A stretch of 64,000 bases of DNA from Bacteroidales bacterium (GCA_017618115.1 JAFZUX010000009.1:124001-188000); one strand, 5' to 3'; counted from the stretch's first letter, positions 8,040 through 17,304 are shown. The notes: a model not told the origin generated them from the sequence alone. Numbers and translations are program-made.

Positions 8040-8681
8040 CTATTTGATTATCAAATCTTCCAACTTAACCTTAGGAACATAGTGAATACCGTTTTCCCTA
8101 AAGTATCTGTGATCTTCTTTCTCTCCAATATGGAGAATCTGATATTTCTCCGCACTCTTTCCTATTGCAATTACCAGAAGAGGGGTCATTCCCTCTCCCA
8201 CAACTCTCTCTGCCTCTGCCTTGTCAAAGGCTCCTATGCAGATGCCGTTTAGCCCCATATCTACCGCCTTAAGCAGCATGCTCTGAATGGATATTCCCAA
8301 ATCTATATCTGTCCATCTATTCAAAGGCTCTGAGGTGCAGATTATTATAAAGGCATTTGGCTCCGTTCCCTTAAACGGAAGGTGAAGTTCCGGAAGCGCT
8401 CCTCCCAGTTTAATAAACTTGCAGAAGTCTTCCGCCTCAAAACCTACAAGCAGTTTAAATCTCAGTACCTGCTGATTACGGGCAGAAGGAACCAGTGTAT
8501 TTACAGATACAATCTCCCTAAGTTCCTTTTCACTAACCTTATAGGATGAGTCATATCCTCTGCAGCTGCGGTTCTTAAGCAGCAGAGTATCCAGGCTCTT
8601 ATGCACAGGATGAACTTTCACGCTCTTTTTTCTTCTCATCTGAAGATCCTCAAACTTCTTTCCCAAATAGTTGTCTGCCAT
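8040..8681 (-). CDS. Nitroreductase family protein
   Basis: This 213-residue protein is probably FMN-dependent and uses NAD(P)H to reduce nitro groups or quinones. The FMN-binding NRSCRGYD is at about residues 37-44, and SARNQQVLRF (about 67-76) is the next family block. DLGISIQSMLLKAVDMGLNGICIGAF (about 127-152) is the conserved helix and loop near the flavin. The C-terminal AIGKSAEKYQ completes the fold. A TAAATTTG box on the minus strand at 8722-8729 lies about 40 bases upstream of the start. It forms the head of a minus-strand run with the two WYL genes. Confidence 0.88.
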   Translation of the reverse strand: MADNYLGKKFEDLQMRRKKSVKVHPVHKSLDTLLLKNRSCRGYDSSYKVSEKELREIVSVNTLVPSARNQQVLRFKLLVGFEAEDFCKFIKLGGALPELHLPFKGTEPNAFIIICTSEPLNRWTDIDLGISIQSMLLKAVDMGLNGICIGAFDKAEAERVVGEGMTPLLVIAIGKSAEKYQILHIGEKEDHRYFRENGIHYVPKVKLEDLIIK

Positions 8682-8749
8682 AATACCTCTGATAAATCTT
8701 TAAAGAATTAAATCCCCTCTGCAAATTTAGTTATTTGTTACTTGTCATG

Positions 8750-9373
8750 TTACCAAGGATGCATTAAAATATGGGGTCCTTTTCTAACGATTACACTGTC
8801 GATAATGTGTTGGTGAATAATAGTATCCCAACGATAACGATTAGTGAAGGAAACTGAATCAAAATAATCATAGGAGTAAAGGTCTTTCGGATTCATTTTT
8901 AATTGTACCTTAGGCTTGCCAATCTTCCCTTTAAAAATTCCATAATGTCTAATCGACTTACAATTAATAAGATCCATATAGGAATCAAGAGTGTCTAATT
9001 GGTTTTTTTTTATACCAACATATTGTAAAAATTCTCTGGCTTCTTTACTGTTATACGAAATGTTCTTAAGAAAAAAAGATTCTGAATCAGTGGAATGAGC
9101 GTTTAAGATAAACGTTCGTTTTCTTCTGCTATTCTTCTGATATGTAAAATCATGCGTATATTTAGAATCTGAAGGAACAAGTGTCAAAAAATAGTTACAA
9201 GTCTTTATAAATGCGGAATCTTTACCGGAAAGATTATTTAAGTACGGTTTTATGTTGTAATCTATGAAGAAAAATTGAATAATCGTAAACACTGTCTTCC
9301 CAATCACAAAACCCACTACAATACTTGATATAGTAATAACTGATGCAATGAAATATTTTTGAAGTCTATTCAT
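8750..9373 (-). CDS. Unknown membrane-anchored protein
   Basis: I do not recognise this 207-residue protein. It has one strong N-terminal transmembrane segment (about residues 8-37), then a soluble, lysine- and tyrosine-rich region that should face outward. Its start overlaps the end of the next gene by 4 bases, so it is the last gene of a three-gene unit. Composition is clearly more AT-rich than the surrounding genes, suggesting transfer. Confidence 0.6.
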   Translation of the reverse strand: MNRLQKYFIASVITISSIVVGFVIGKTVFTIIQFFFIDYNIKPYLNNLSGKDSAFIKTCNYFLTLVPSDSKYTHDFTYQKNSRRKRTFILNAHSTDSESFFLKNISYNSKEAREFLQYVGIKKNQLDTLDSYMDLINCKSIRHYGIFKGKIGKPKVQLKMNPKDLYSYDYFDSVSFTNRYRWDTIIHQHIIDSVIVRKGPHILMHPW

Positions 9374-9795
9374 TTTTGAGTATTTTTGTTATAAAACAAT
9401 ATTCCTTTTACAATCCATTGAAAATCAACAGGATTATCTCCAAAAGGTGGCATGGGAACATTAATAGAAAATCCTAAAATGTTTACTTTTTTTATTGGTC
9501 GCCATTTTTCTGGAACTAACGGACTGTTTCCAAATCCCGAATTATATCTATCCGCATATTTCTGTTTTTCTATAAATCCGGCTCCATAGAGCAAAACGAT
9601 AGCCGTCTCTCCGTTGGGGCTGAGATAAATCTCCTGCTCGTCAATATAATCAATGCTTATGGTTATCTCAAACTGAGTGGTTTGGGCAGAGATATAATTA
9701 GGCAAAGAAAGAAAATATAGAGTTATAATACCCCCTATAGTAAGTTGTGAAACAGCTTCTTTGAAAGACTTTCTATTTTGCCCGATTTGATTCAT
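9370..9795 (-). CDS. Unknown protein with N-terminal hydrophobic segment
   Basis: This 141-residue protein is not recognised. Residues about 18-37 form a hydrophobic segment (LTIGGIITLYFLSLPNYISA) that could be a membrane anchor or a signal sequence ending SAQ. The rest is beta-rich, with SIDYIDEQEIYLSPNGE and a proline-rich PMPPFGDNP near the C-terminus. It overlaps the upstream gene by 23 bases and the downstream gene by 4, so the three are very likely translated together. AT-rich. Confidence 0.55.
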   Translation of the reverse strand: MNQIGQNRKSFKEAVSQLTIGGIITLYFLSLPNYISAQTTQFEITISIDYIDEQEIYLSPNGETAIVLLYGAGFIEKQKYADRYNSGFGNSPLVPEKWRPIKKVNILGFSINVPMPPFGDNPVDFQWIVKGILFYNKNTQK

Positions 9796-10525
9796 TATAT
9801 TTGAAGTTGTATCTTTCTAAATAGTTGAATATTTCAAATAACTTGTTTGGATAGTATCTTTCAATATTTGGTTCATGCCTATTATGCATTATTTCAATAT
9901 GCTCTAGTGCCTTTGATTTTACAATAGGATAATCATTCGGAGATACTATTTTAGTTAAGGCAAGATCTCTAAAAAGCCATTCAGCGCCTCCGTCTGGAAA
10001 ATTTCTTTTTCCCTCCATTACAAGTACAATTTTATAGTAATAGAGTTGTTCTAGATTTCTAAAAAAACTATTCATAAATGAACACATATCCTTTATAACA
10101 TGAACAACTTTGTTGTATTGTTCCTCGAAATTTAATAAATCTAAATGAAAGAAATATCTTCCATCAAATCCTAACATATCACTAGCAAACCCAATTGAAT
10201 CTGAATATCTTTGATCCCGAAGAGATCTGAATGAGAATTTCTCATACCATCTGTGGATGATTTCAAATCGTCTGCTAATACAAGGTCTAATGACAATGCT
10301 TTTGGGTATATCCTTCACAGTTGGCTTATCTCCGTCACAAGAAATTAGATAATCGGTTGTATAAGGATCCAGCTCAACAATTAGTTTTTCTCCTGGAGTC
10401 TTATAAACAAAGGCTTTGCTACTTATATGATATTCAAAATCATTAAGGAAATCCTCAGATTTCAGTCGTTCCACTATAATATTGAGCACTTCTTTACTTG
10501 AGTTCATATTTGTCGATTCTGTCAT
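9773..10525 (-). CDS. Unknown soluble protein, first gene of an AT-rich three-gene unit
   Basis: This 250-residue protein has no signal peptide or membrane segment and is not recognised. It is rich in aromatic and charged residues, with MLGFDGRYFFHLDLLNFEEQ in the middle and helical stretches around it. The ATG at 10525 or the one at 10507 (MNSSKEVL) could be the start. Its 5' end overlaps a short open frame (10494-10613) that looks like the C-terminal stub of an older gene. Together with the two membrane genes downstream it forms a compact accessory unit. Confidence 0.6.
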   Translation of the reverse strand: MTESTNMNSSKEVLNIIVERLKSEDFLNDFEYHISSKAFVYKTPGEKLIVELDPYTTDYLISCDGDKPTVKDIPKSIVIRPCISRRFEIIHRWYEKFSFRSLRDQRYSDSIGFASDMLGFDGRYFFHLDLLNFEEQYNKVVHVIKDMCSFMNSFFRNLEQLYYYKIVLVMEGKRNFPDGGAEWLFRDLALTKIVSPNDYPIVKSKALEHIEIMHNRHEPNIERYYPNKLFEIFNYLERYNFKYNESNRAK

Positions 10526-10613
10526 ATTTTATAATGTCTATTACTTGTCCTTTTTCTAATTCAAATTTTTTAACATTACTTCTTGATTCAAATTTTTGTG
10601 TCCCCATCCCCAT
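10494..10613 (-). pseudogene. Possible C-terminal stub of a gene cut by an IS element
   Basis: An open frame on the minus strand reads TQKFESRSNVKKFELEKG, then QVIDIIKYDRIDKYELK and a stop, which looks like the natural end of a protein. Its upstream part runs straight into the presumed end of the IS3-type remnant, and its last 32 bases overlap the start of the 250-residue gene. No family is recognised. It may be the remainder of an interrupted gene. Confidence 0.35.
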
Positions 10614-10728
10614 TTTTAAACAGTTAATAAGTTTACTTCAAAGTTAATGTTTTTGTTTAAAAATCTTTGTTTGTATTCTATTGGTGTCATGTTTCCCAGT
10701 GCCTCATGAGGTCTGTTTTTCGGTACCA
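10599..10728 (-). mobile_element. 3' remnant of an IS3-family insertion sequence
   Basis: Read on the minus strand, 10616-10728 ends KNRPHEALGNMTPIEYKQRF, followed by LNKNINFEVNLLTV and a stop. RPHEALGNMTPxEY is the conserved end of the DDE integrase of IS3-family (IS150-like) transposases. Only about 38-45 residues remain and the upstream catalytic part is absent. Beyond the stop, the plus-strand sequence TGTCCCCATCCCC at 10599 could be the terminal inverted repeat, since IS3 ends begin with TG. The other end was not found, so the element is dead. Confidence 0.75.
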
Positions 10729-10793
10729 CTACAGTAAAAATCTTTTGTAAAAAAGGCTATCGTGAGTAAATTTACAATGATTTTGGTTGTGGT

Positions 10794-12548
10794 ATGTTCA
10801 AGACGTTGTTAAGGCAGGTAAAGCAGTATAAATGGGCGGTAATTCTGACTCCCGTTTGGACCACACTGGAGGTGGTTATGGGGGTTCTTATACCATACGT
10901 AACTGCCTCAATTATAGACAAGGGGATAAGTGCGGGGAATATGAGGAACGTCTATATTTACGGACTGCAGATGGTTGGGATGGGATGCCTGAGTCTGCTG
11001 TTTGGTATTCTTGCGGGGCGGTATGCCGCTTATTCATCTACTGGAGTAGCTGCAAATCTGAGAGATGCAATGTACAGGAATATACAGCGGTTCTCATTTT
11101 CAGACATAGACAAGTTCTCTGCGGCTGGGTTGGTAACCAGAATGACAACGGATGTATCCAATGTGCAGAACGCAATTCAGATGCTGCTGAGAGTCTCTTT
11201 CAGAGCCCCTTTGAACCTGATTTCCAGTCTGGTGATGTGCTTTTTCATTCACTCCTCTCTGAGCCTTATCTTCCTAATTGCAATGGCGGTGCTGGGCTTT
11301 TGCCTCTTTGTGCTAATATCCAGAGCGGCAAAGCTCTTCCAAAAGATATTTGCTCAGTATGATGTATTAAACGCTGTGGTTCAGGAGAATGTATCTGCTA
11401 TAAGAGTTGTTAAGGCCTTTGTGAGAGAGAATCATGAACTTGGAAAGTTGGACCGTGCGGCTCTCTCTCTTTACAGACTGAACATTAGGGCGGAGAGGTT
11501 AATGGCTCTGAATGACCCAATTATGAACGTTGTGGTTTACGGCTGTATAATCTCTCTCTCCTGGTTTGGTGCGCATTACATTGTGGCAGGGGGGCTTACA
11601 ACAGGACAGCTCACCTCTTTGTTCTCATACATTATGATGGTGATGATGTCTCTGATGATGCTCTCTATGATTGTGGTTCAGCTTACTATGAGTGCAGCAA
11701 GCGTAAAGAGAATTGCAGAGGTGATTAACGAGGAGCCGGATATGTCTAATCCGGAATCTCCTCTGTATGAGGTTAAAAACGGTGAAATAGAGTTTAAGAA
11801 TGTATGTTTTTCATACAAGCCGGGCGGAGATTACGCACTATCTGATATCAATCTTAAGATAGAAACGGGTATGACTGTGGGAGTTATAGGAGGAACGGGC
11901 AGCGGAAAATCCTCTTTGGCTTCACTCATCGGCCGCCTTTATGATGTAAGCAAAGGTGCGGTTTTTGTGGGCGGAGTGGATGTAAGGCGCTATGACATAG
12001 CCGCTTTGAGAAATTCTGTTGCAATGGTTTTGCAGAACAATACTCTCTTTAGCGGAACCATTCTGGAGAATTTACGCTGGGGCAAGGAGGATGCAACGGA
12101 GGAGGAGTGCAGAAATGCCTGCATAAGTGCCTGTGCAGATGAATTTATCTCCTCATTGAAAGATGGTTACAACACAGTAGTTGAGCAGGGCGGAACAAAC
12201 TTTTCCGGAGGCCAGATACAGCGTCTGTGTATTGCCAGAGCACTGGTTAAGAGCCCTAAAGTGCTCATTTTGGATGATTCCACCTCTGCAGTGGATACGG
12301 CAACGGATGCCTCAATAAGAAAGACATTTGAAGAGAGAATTCCGGGAACAACCAAGACTATAATCTCTCACAGGATAATAAGCGTTCAGCATGCAGATAA
12401 GATTGTTTTGATGAATGACGGCAGGGTGTGCGGCTTTGGCTCTCATTCAGAGCTGCTTGAGAGTTCGCCAATATATCGGGAGATTTATAATATGCAGAGT
12501 TCACAGGGCGGAGAGAGTGATTTTGATTCAAATACATTGACAAGATGA
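10794..12548 (+). CDS. ABC exporter half-transporter with degenerate Walker B (heterodimer subunit)
   Basis: This 584-residue inner-membrane protein has a six-helix transmembrane domain (about 1-310) fused to an ATPase domain. Walker A GGTGSGKSS is near residue 366, the ABC signature FSGGQ near 468, and Walker B ILDDSTSAVD near 492. The usual catalytic glutamate after Walker B is aspartate (DD for DE), while the signature is canonical. That is the pattern of the TM287/BmrC-type subunit of heterodimeric exporters. It overlaps the next gene by 4 bases, and the products should assemble as one exporter of drugs or lipids. Substrate unknown. Confidence 0.9.
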   Translation: MFKTLLRQVKQYKWAVILTPVWTTLEVVMGVLIPYVTASIIDKGISAGNMRNVYIYGLQMVGMGCLSLLFGILAGRYAAYSSTGVAANLRDAMYRNIQRFSFSDIDKFSAAGLVTRMTTDVSNVQNAIQMLLRVSFRAPLNLISSLVMCFFIHSSLSLIFLIAMAVLGFCLFVLISRAAKLFQKIFAQYDVLNAVVQENVSAIRVVKAFVRENHELGKLDRAALSLYRLNIRAERLMALNDPIMNVVVYGCIISLSWFGAHYIVAGGLTTGQLTSLFSYIMMVMMSLMMLSMIVVQLTMSAASVKRIAEVINEEPDMSNPESPLYEVKNGEIEFKNVCFSYKPGGDYALSDINLKIETGMTVGVIGGTGSGKSSLASLIGRLYDVSKGAVFVGGVDVRRYDIAALRNSVAMVLQNNTLFSGTILENLRWGKEDATEEECRNACISACADEFISSLKDGYNTVVEQGGTNFSGGQIQRLCIARALVKSPKVLILDDSTSAVDTATDASIRKTFEERIPGTTKTIISHRIISVQHADKIVLMNDGRVCGFGSHSELLESSPIYREIYNMQSSQGGESDFDSNTLTR

Positions 12549-14443
12549 AGCAGGCGGGTTTTATGAGAGGACCCAGAGAGAGGGTAGAAGTTAATATGAG
12601 CGGCAGAGAGAAACTCTCTACCGTTGCCCGTCTTTTCCGTCTGATTTTCAGGGATAACGGCTGGAAGATTGGTATTGTACTTTTGTGCATTTTGATTTCC
12701 ACTCTGGCAACTCTGGCATCCACTCTCTTTACAAGGAGCCTGATAGACAAGTATATAGTTCCGCTTTTAGGCTCATCTTCACCGGATTTCCAACCTCTGG
12801 CTCTGGCTCTGGTAAAACTTGGAGCGGTTCTGATAATTGGAGTAGGGGTTGGATACGCCTACAATCTCATTATGATTTATGTGAGCCAGGGAACTCTTAA
12901 GACTTTGAGATACAGCCTTTTTGAACACATGGAGAGGCTTCCTTTAAAGTACTTTGACTCCCGCAGCCACGGAGATATAATGAGCGTTTATACCAATGAT
13001 GTTGATACTTTAAGGCAGGTCATTGGACAGAGCATTCCGCGCCTGTTCCAATCTCTGGTAACCATCCTTTCTACATTTGTAAGTATGGTGGCACTGAGTA
13101 TTCCTCTTACGCTTGTCACTCTTTTTATTGCCGTTATTATGTACTTTGTAACCAGGCGTTTGGGAGGAATCTCAAAGAAGTATTTTACGGAGAGGCAGAA
13201 GAATCTGGGACTTGTGAACGGTTTTATTGAGGAGATGGTTTCCGGACAGAGAGTGGTAAAGGTATTCTGTTATGAGAACAGGGCAATTGAACGCTTTTCC
13301 GTTCTGAATGAGAACCTTAGGCGGAGCGTATATAATGCAAACAAGGTCTCCAATATAGTTATGCCTATAAACAGCAACCTGGGAAACTTTGGCTATGTGC
13401 TTATTGCGGTAATAGGTGCCTTGATTGCAATCTCCGGAACCTCTGTTTGGTATCTTGCGGGGGCAGACGGCTCTCTGCTCACTTTGGGTACGCTGGTGGC
13501 CTTTCTTACTCTGCAGAAGAACTTTACAAGGCCTGTTTCTCAGGTAAGCAACGAGATAAACTCTATTGTGATGGCAAGTGCCGGAACGGACAGAATCTAT
13601 TCACTTTTGGATGAACCAAAGGAGGCAGACGAGGGTAAGATTACCCTTGTAAAGGAGGGAAATTGCAGTTGGTCTTGGGAGGATAGTGTTACCGGAAAGA
13701 GGGTTCCGCTTAAGGGAGAAGTATCCCTTAAAGATGTGGATTTCAGCTATGTGGAGGGAAAACAGGTTCTTTATGACATAACGCTTACGGCATATCCGGG
13801 GCAGAAGATTGCCTTTGTGGGAGGAACGGGTGCAGGTAAGACCACTATTACCAACCTTATAAACAGATTCTACGAGATTCAGGACGGAGTTATTACTTAC
13901 GACGGGCTGAATATCAGAGATATAGAAAAAGACTCTCTGAGAAGGAGTTTGGGAATTGTACTACAGCAGACTCATCTTTTTACCGGCTCAATAATGGACA
14001 ACATCCGGTACGGAAGGCTGGATGCAACTGATGATGAGTGTATTGCAGCAGCCAAAACCGCCTGTGCGGACGGGTTCATAAGGCGTCTGCCTAACGGATA
14101 CAATACCGTAATTGAAGCGGACGGAGGCAACCTCTCTCAGGGTGAAAGACAACTTCTGGCCATTGCACGCGCTGCAGTTGCCGCCCCACCGGTGCTTATC
14201 CTGGATGAGGCTACATCTTCTATAGATACCAGAACGGAGAGGCTGATACAGAGCGGGATGGACTCTTTGATGAAGGGGCGTACCACCTTTGTGATTGCTC
14301 ACCGTCTCTCTACAATCCGCAATGCAGATTACATTATGGTAATGGAGAGGGGAAGAATCATTGAAAGGGGTAAACATGAAGAACTGCTCGCCCTAAAGGG
14401 TAAGTACTATGAACTCTTTACCGGAAATAAGATAACAGGCTGA
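12545..14443 (+). CDS. ABC exporter half-transporter with canonical Walker B (heterodimer partner)
   Basis: This 632-residue partner of the preceding gene has a transmembrane domain (about 30-360) and an ATPase domain. Walker A GGTGAGKTT is near residue 424, signature LSQGERQ near 531, and Walker B ILDEATSSID near 552. Here the catalytic glutamate is present but the signature is degenerate (LSQGE for LSGGQ). This is the complement of the upstream subunit, as in TM288/BmrD. The start at 12545 overlaps the upstream stop; ATG codons at 12563 and 12596 are alternatives. The end lies 1 base from the convergent fatty acid transporter gene, leaving no room for a separate terminator. Confidence 0.9.
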   Translation: MKQAGFMRGPRERVEVNMSGREKLSTVARLFRLIFRDNGWKIGIVLLCILISTLATLASTLFTRSLIDKYIVPLLGSSSPDFQPLALALVKLGAVLIIGVGVGYAYNLIMIYVSQGTLKTLRYSLFEHMERLPLKYFDSRSHGDIMSVYTNDVDTLRQVIGQSIPRLFQSLVTILSTFVSMVALSIPLTLVTLFIAVIMYFVTRRLGGISKKYFTERQKNLGLVNGFIEEMVSGQRVVKVFCYENRAIERFSVLNENLRRSVYNANKVSNIVMPINSNLGNFGYVLIAVIGALIAISGTSVWYLAGADGSLLTLGTLVAFLTLQKNFTRPVSQVSNEINSIVMASAGTDRIYSLLDEPKEADEGKITLVKEGNCSWSWEDSVTGKRVPLKGEVSLKDVDFSYVEGKQVLYDITLTAYPGQKIAFVGGTGAGKTTITNLINRFYEIQDGVITYDGLNIRDIEKDSLRRSLGIVLQQTHLFTGSIMDNIRYGRLDATDDECIAAAKTACADGFIRRLPNGYNTVIEADGGNLSQGERQLLAIARAAVAAPPVLILDEATSSIDTRTERLIQSGMDSLMKGRTTFVIAHRLSTIRNADYIMVMERGRIIERGKHEELLALKGKYYELFTGNKITG

Positions 14444-14444
14444 T

Positions 14445-15791
14445 TTAAGCCCAGATAAGCAGTCCGGTGCAGATTAGTATTCCTGAGACTACAAGATCTA
14501 TAAGGCAGAATCCCATAATGTCTCTTGCGTTCAGTTTGGCAATGGCCAGTGCAGGCAGTGCCCAGAACGGCTGAATTAGGTTGGTCCAGGCATCTCCCCA
14601 GGCAATTGCCATTCCAGTAAGTCCCGGATCTACATCTAGTTGCGCACCTGCGGTAAACATAATAGGGGCCTGAATTGCCCAGTGTCCTCCTCCGGATGGC
14701 ACAAACATATTGAGTATTGCTGCGCAGAGGAAGGTAAGCAGAGGGTAGGTGGTGTGGTTGGAGACGGAGATGCAGGCGTTGCTGAGTTCAGTTCCAAGGC
14801 ATATACCGCTCTCTCCAACTCCCATAATGATTCCCATAATTCCCGCATAGAAAGGGAATTGCAAGAGTATGCCGGCCGCTCCGGTAGCACTCTTTCCAAA
14901 GGCCTTTACGTATGAGAGAGGCTCTTTATGGAGTATTATTCCAAGGAACAAGAAGAGCATTATTACAAAGTTCAGATCTATGGAGCCTCCCTTTACTATC
15001 TTGATAACCAGGTATGAAAGTCCTAAGAGAGATATCAGAAGAGAGAGTATGCGGCTTCTCTCCATCTTCTCTGCAGGAGATTTTGCAATCTTGGCTTTAG
15101 GGGCTTCATCTTCTGCCAGAAGAGCAGGATCTATAGAGATAACACCCTCATTTTTAGGGTGCATAAGAGAGTTTACAAGAACCAGTGCCACAATAATGAC
15201 AAAGACCATTACAAGGTTGTGAGGGTCTAAAATGGTGGCGGAGACCGGAATAGGGTTTTCCACCGCGCCGCGGGTTATCTCTCTCAGGCCTGCTCCCGGT
15301 GTAGCCATCGTGAGTGGTATGGAGCCGGAAAGTCCTGCGTGCCAGACAACAAAGCCGCTGTAGGCGGAGGCAATGAGCAGACGGTAATCTACGCCTCTTA
15401 GTTTCTTGGCAATCTCCTTTGCAAAGATAACTCCCACAATAAGTCCGAATCCCCAGTTGAGCCAGCAGGCAATGGCTGAAATGCCTGTTACAAGGGCAAT
15501 TGCACCGGCAGGGGTCTTAGGTAGAGAGGCCAGAGCGCTTATGGCTCTTTTAACTGCCGGAGCGGCCGCCAAAGTGGAACCGCAAACCAGCACCAACGCC
15601 ATCTGCATTGCAAAGGCCAAAAGAGACCAGACTCCGTTTCCCCAGTGCTCTACAACCTCCATAGGAGTCTGATGGCAGATAGGGATGGCAATTATGAATG
15701 CAATTATTGTGAGGATGACTGCAAAAATGAAAGGATCCGGGAGGTACTTCTGAACCACATTCACACAGGCTTTGATTATCTTTTGAAACAT
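14445..15791 (-). CDS. Short-chain fatty acid transporter (AtoE family)
   Basis: This 448-residue inner-membrane protein has about 12 hydrophobic segments. The start MFQKIIKACVNVVQKYLPDP and the blocks WLNWGFGLIVG, SGFVVWHAGLSGSIPLT and FVPSGGGHWAIQAP are hallmarks of the AtoE family, which moves short-chain fatty acids such as acetoacetate or butyrate across the membrane. A TATATTTG box on the minus strand (15816-15823) lies 25 bases upstream. Being next to genes for branched-chain amino acid oxidation, it may handle branched short-chain acids; that link is inference. Confidence 0.9.
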   Translation of the reverse strand: MFQKIIKACVNVVQKYLPDPFIFAVILTIIAFIIAIPICHQTPMEVVEHWGNGVWSLLAFAMQMALVLVCGSTLAAAPAVKRAISALASLPKTPAGAIALVTGISAIACWLNWGFGLIVGVIFAKEIAKKLRGVDYRLLIASAYSGFVVWHAGLSGSIPLTMATPGAGLREITRGAVENPIPVSATILDPHNLVMVFVIIVALVLVNSLMHPKNEGVISIDPALLAEDEAPKAKIAKSPAEKMERSRILSLLISLLGLSYLVIKIVKGGSIDLNFVIMLFLFLGIILHKEPLSYVKAFGKSATGAAGILLQFPFYAGIMGIIMGVGESGICLGTELSNACISVSNHTTYPLLTFLCAAILNMFVPSGGGHWAIQAPIMFTAGAQLDVDPGLTGMAIAWGDAWTNLIQPFWALPALAIAKLNARDIMGFCLIDLVVSGILICTGLLIWA

Positions 15792-15927
15792 ATTTTATGC
15801 ACTTAAAAACAGCCGCAAATATACTATAAAAAGGTTCATTACTGTATGTGTGCTTAAAATTCAAAATTCTTTTGATTTTGTGTTTTTACTTTAAAATTTT
15901 TCAAATTCTTTTTGTTTTGATTGAAAT

Positions 15928-15960
15928 TTTGTTAAATTTGTTCCAAAGAAAATATAATTG
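15928..15960 (+). promoter_or_regulatory. Candidate promoter of ilvE
   Basis: TTTG (15928-15931), 21 bases, then TATAATTG (15953-15960) fits the Bacteroidota promoter with one mismatch in the -7 box. It lies 22 bases before the ilvE ATG in a very AT-rich 190-base intergenic region. Confidence 0.4.
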
Positions 15961-15982
15961 ACAAACTTATTTTATTATTGAT

Positions 15983-17020
15983 ATGAAGAATTTAGAGTGG
16001 GGAAAGCTCTCTTTCTCTTATACTAAAACAGATTACATTATTTACAGCACTTTCAAAGATGGAAAATGGTCCGCTCCGGTGCTGACTAAAGACTTTACCT
16101 ATCCTTTCAGCGTTTATGCAGGTGTTCTTCACTACGGCTCATCTTGTTTTGAGGGTATGAAGTGCTTCAGAGGCGTTGACGGTAAGGTTCGTCTTTTCCG
16201 CCCGGAGGAGAACGCAAAGCGTCTTATTAGAAGTGCAAAGTTCCTGGATTTACAAGCCCCTTCAGTTGAGCAGTTTATAGAGATGTCTCTGATGGTTATT
16301 AAGGCCAATTCAGAGTACATTCCGCCATACGAGACTACCGCATCTCTGTATCTGAGACCTCTGCTGGTTGGCGTTAACCCTCAGTTGGGTATCCGTTCCT
16401 CTTCAGAGTCTATGTTCATCATAATGGCTTCTCCTGTAGGAACTTACTCCGGTGACAGGATTCTTGTTCCGGGTACTGCAGTTGTAGGTAGAAACTATGA
16501 CAGAGCCGCTCCTAACGGTTCAGGCAGTTACAAGATTGGTGCAAACTATGCGCAAAGTCTTCACCCTTACAACATTGCACACGCTCAGGGATACCGTGAA
16601 CTTCTCTTTTTGGACAGCAAAACCAACTCACTGATTGAGGAGTTTGGTTCTTCCAACTTCTTTGCAGTTAAGGGAAATACATACATTACTCCTAAATCTC
16701 CTTCTATCCTTCCGTCCATTACAAACGCAAGTTTGAGAACGGTTGCTGAGGATCTTGGTATGAAAGTGGAAATGAGAGAGATTCCTCTCACGGAGATGGC
16801 TGAGGTAGATGAGGCTAACTCCTGCGGTACTGCAGTGGTTATCACTCCAATCTGCAGAATAGATGATAAGGTTCATCTTGAGGATGAGCAAGTTGCACGC
16901 TCCTATACATTTGCAAACGAGTGCGGTCCTAAGAGCAGAAAACTCTATGATCAGATTATAGGTTTCCAGAAGGGTACTTTGGAAGACCGCCACAACTGGA
17001 TAATGTTTGTAGATTGTTAA
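15983..17020 (+). CDS. ilvE: Branched-chain amino acid aminotransferase
   Basis: This 345-residue cytoplasmic PLP enzyme interconverts valine, leucine and isoleucine with their 2-oxo acids using glutamate/2-oxoglutarate. LHYGSSCFEGMKCFRG (about 50-65) and the PLP lysine in GSGSYKIGANYA (about residue 184) are diagnostic of class IV transaminases. EEFGSSNFFAVK and SCGTAVVITPI, near 215 and 280, are also family blocks. Length fits the group of IlvE proteins of about 340-360 residues. It directly precedes the TPR gene and vor cluster, which act on its 2-oxo acid products, so a shared branched-chain pathway is likely. Confidence 0.95.
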   Translation: MKNLEWGKLSFSYTKTDYIIYSTFKDGKWSAPVLTKDFTYPFSVYAGVLHYGSSCFEGMKCFRGVDGKVRLFRPEENAKRLIRSAKFLDLQAPSVEQFIEMSLMVIKANSEYIPPYETTASLYLRPLLVGVNPQLGIRSSSESMFIIMASPVGTYSGDRILVPGTAVVGRNYDRAAPNGSGSYKIGANYAQSLHPYNIAHAQGYRELLFLDSKTNSLIEEFGSSNFFAVKGNTYITPKSPSILPSITNASLRTVAEDLGMKVEMREIPLTEMAEVDEANSCGTAVVITPICRIDDKVHLEDEQVARSYTFANECGPKSRKLYDQIIGFQKGTLEDRHNWIMFVDC

Positions 17021-17031
17021 CAATCAGCGGT

Positions 17032-17304
17032 ATGAAGGCTCAGGATTTGGAGATAATCCTCAGAGAAGAGGGGGCGGAAAGAGCTATCGCGGAGGCGGAA
17101 AAGTATATATCTTCCTCCAAAGATGAGTTGGATTTTGCTTACTACATTCTGGGCAATGCATTCAGAAAGAAGGGAGATTGGCAGGGTGCCATAAACAACT
17201 ACTTGCTGGCTATGGATATTAATCCGCAATCACCTGCAAGCCAGGCTTATGAGATGGCCAATGACATTCTCAACTTCTTTAACAAAGATATGTATAACCA
17301 ATAG
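17032..17304 (+). CDS. Small TPR-like protein preceding the vor cluster
   Basis: This is a 90-residue helical protein. DFAYYILGNAFRKKGDWQGA and INNYLLAMDINPQSPAS form one tetratricopeptide-like repeat with the usual glycine, alanine and proline positions. The ATG at 17032 is preferred over a TTG at 17014 that would overlap ilvE. It sits between ilvE and the ferredoxin subunit, 26 bases before the latter. A protein-protein or assembly role for the oxidoreductase is inferred from position only. Confidence 0.75.
   Translation: MKAQDLEIILREEGAERAIAEAEKYISSSKDELDFAYYILGNAFRKKGDWQGAINNYLLAMDINPQSPASQAYEMANDILNFFNKDMYNQ

Noticed and set aside
17014..17031. TTG start of the TPR gene, overlapping ilvE.
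   Set aside because: The ATG at 17032 gives a normal start without overlap, and the extra residues (MLTISG) fit no pattern.
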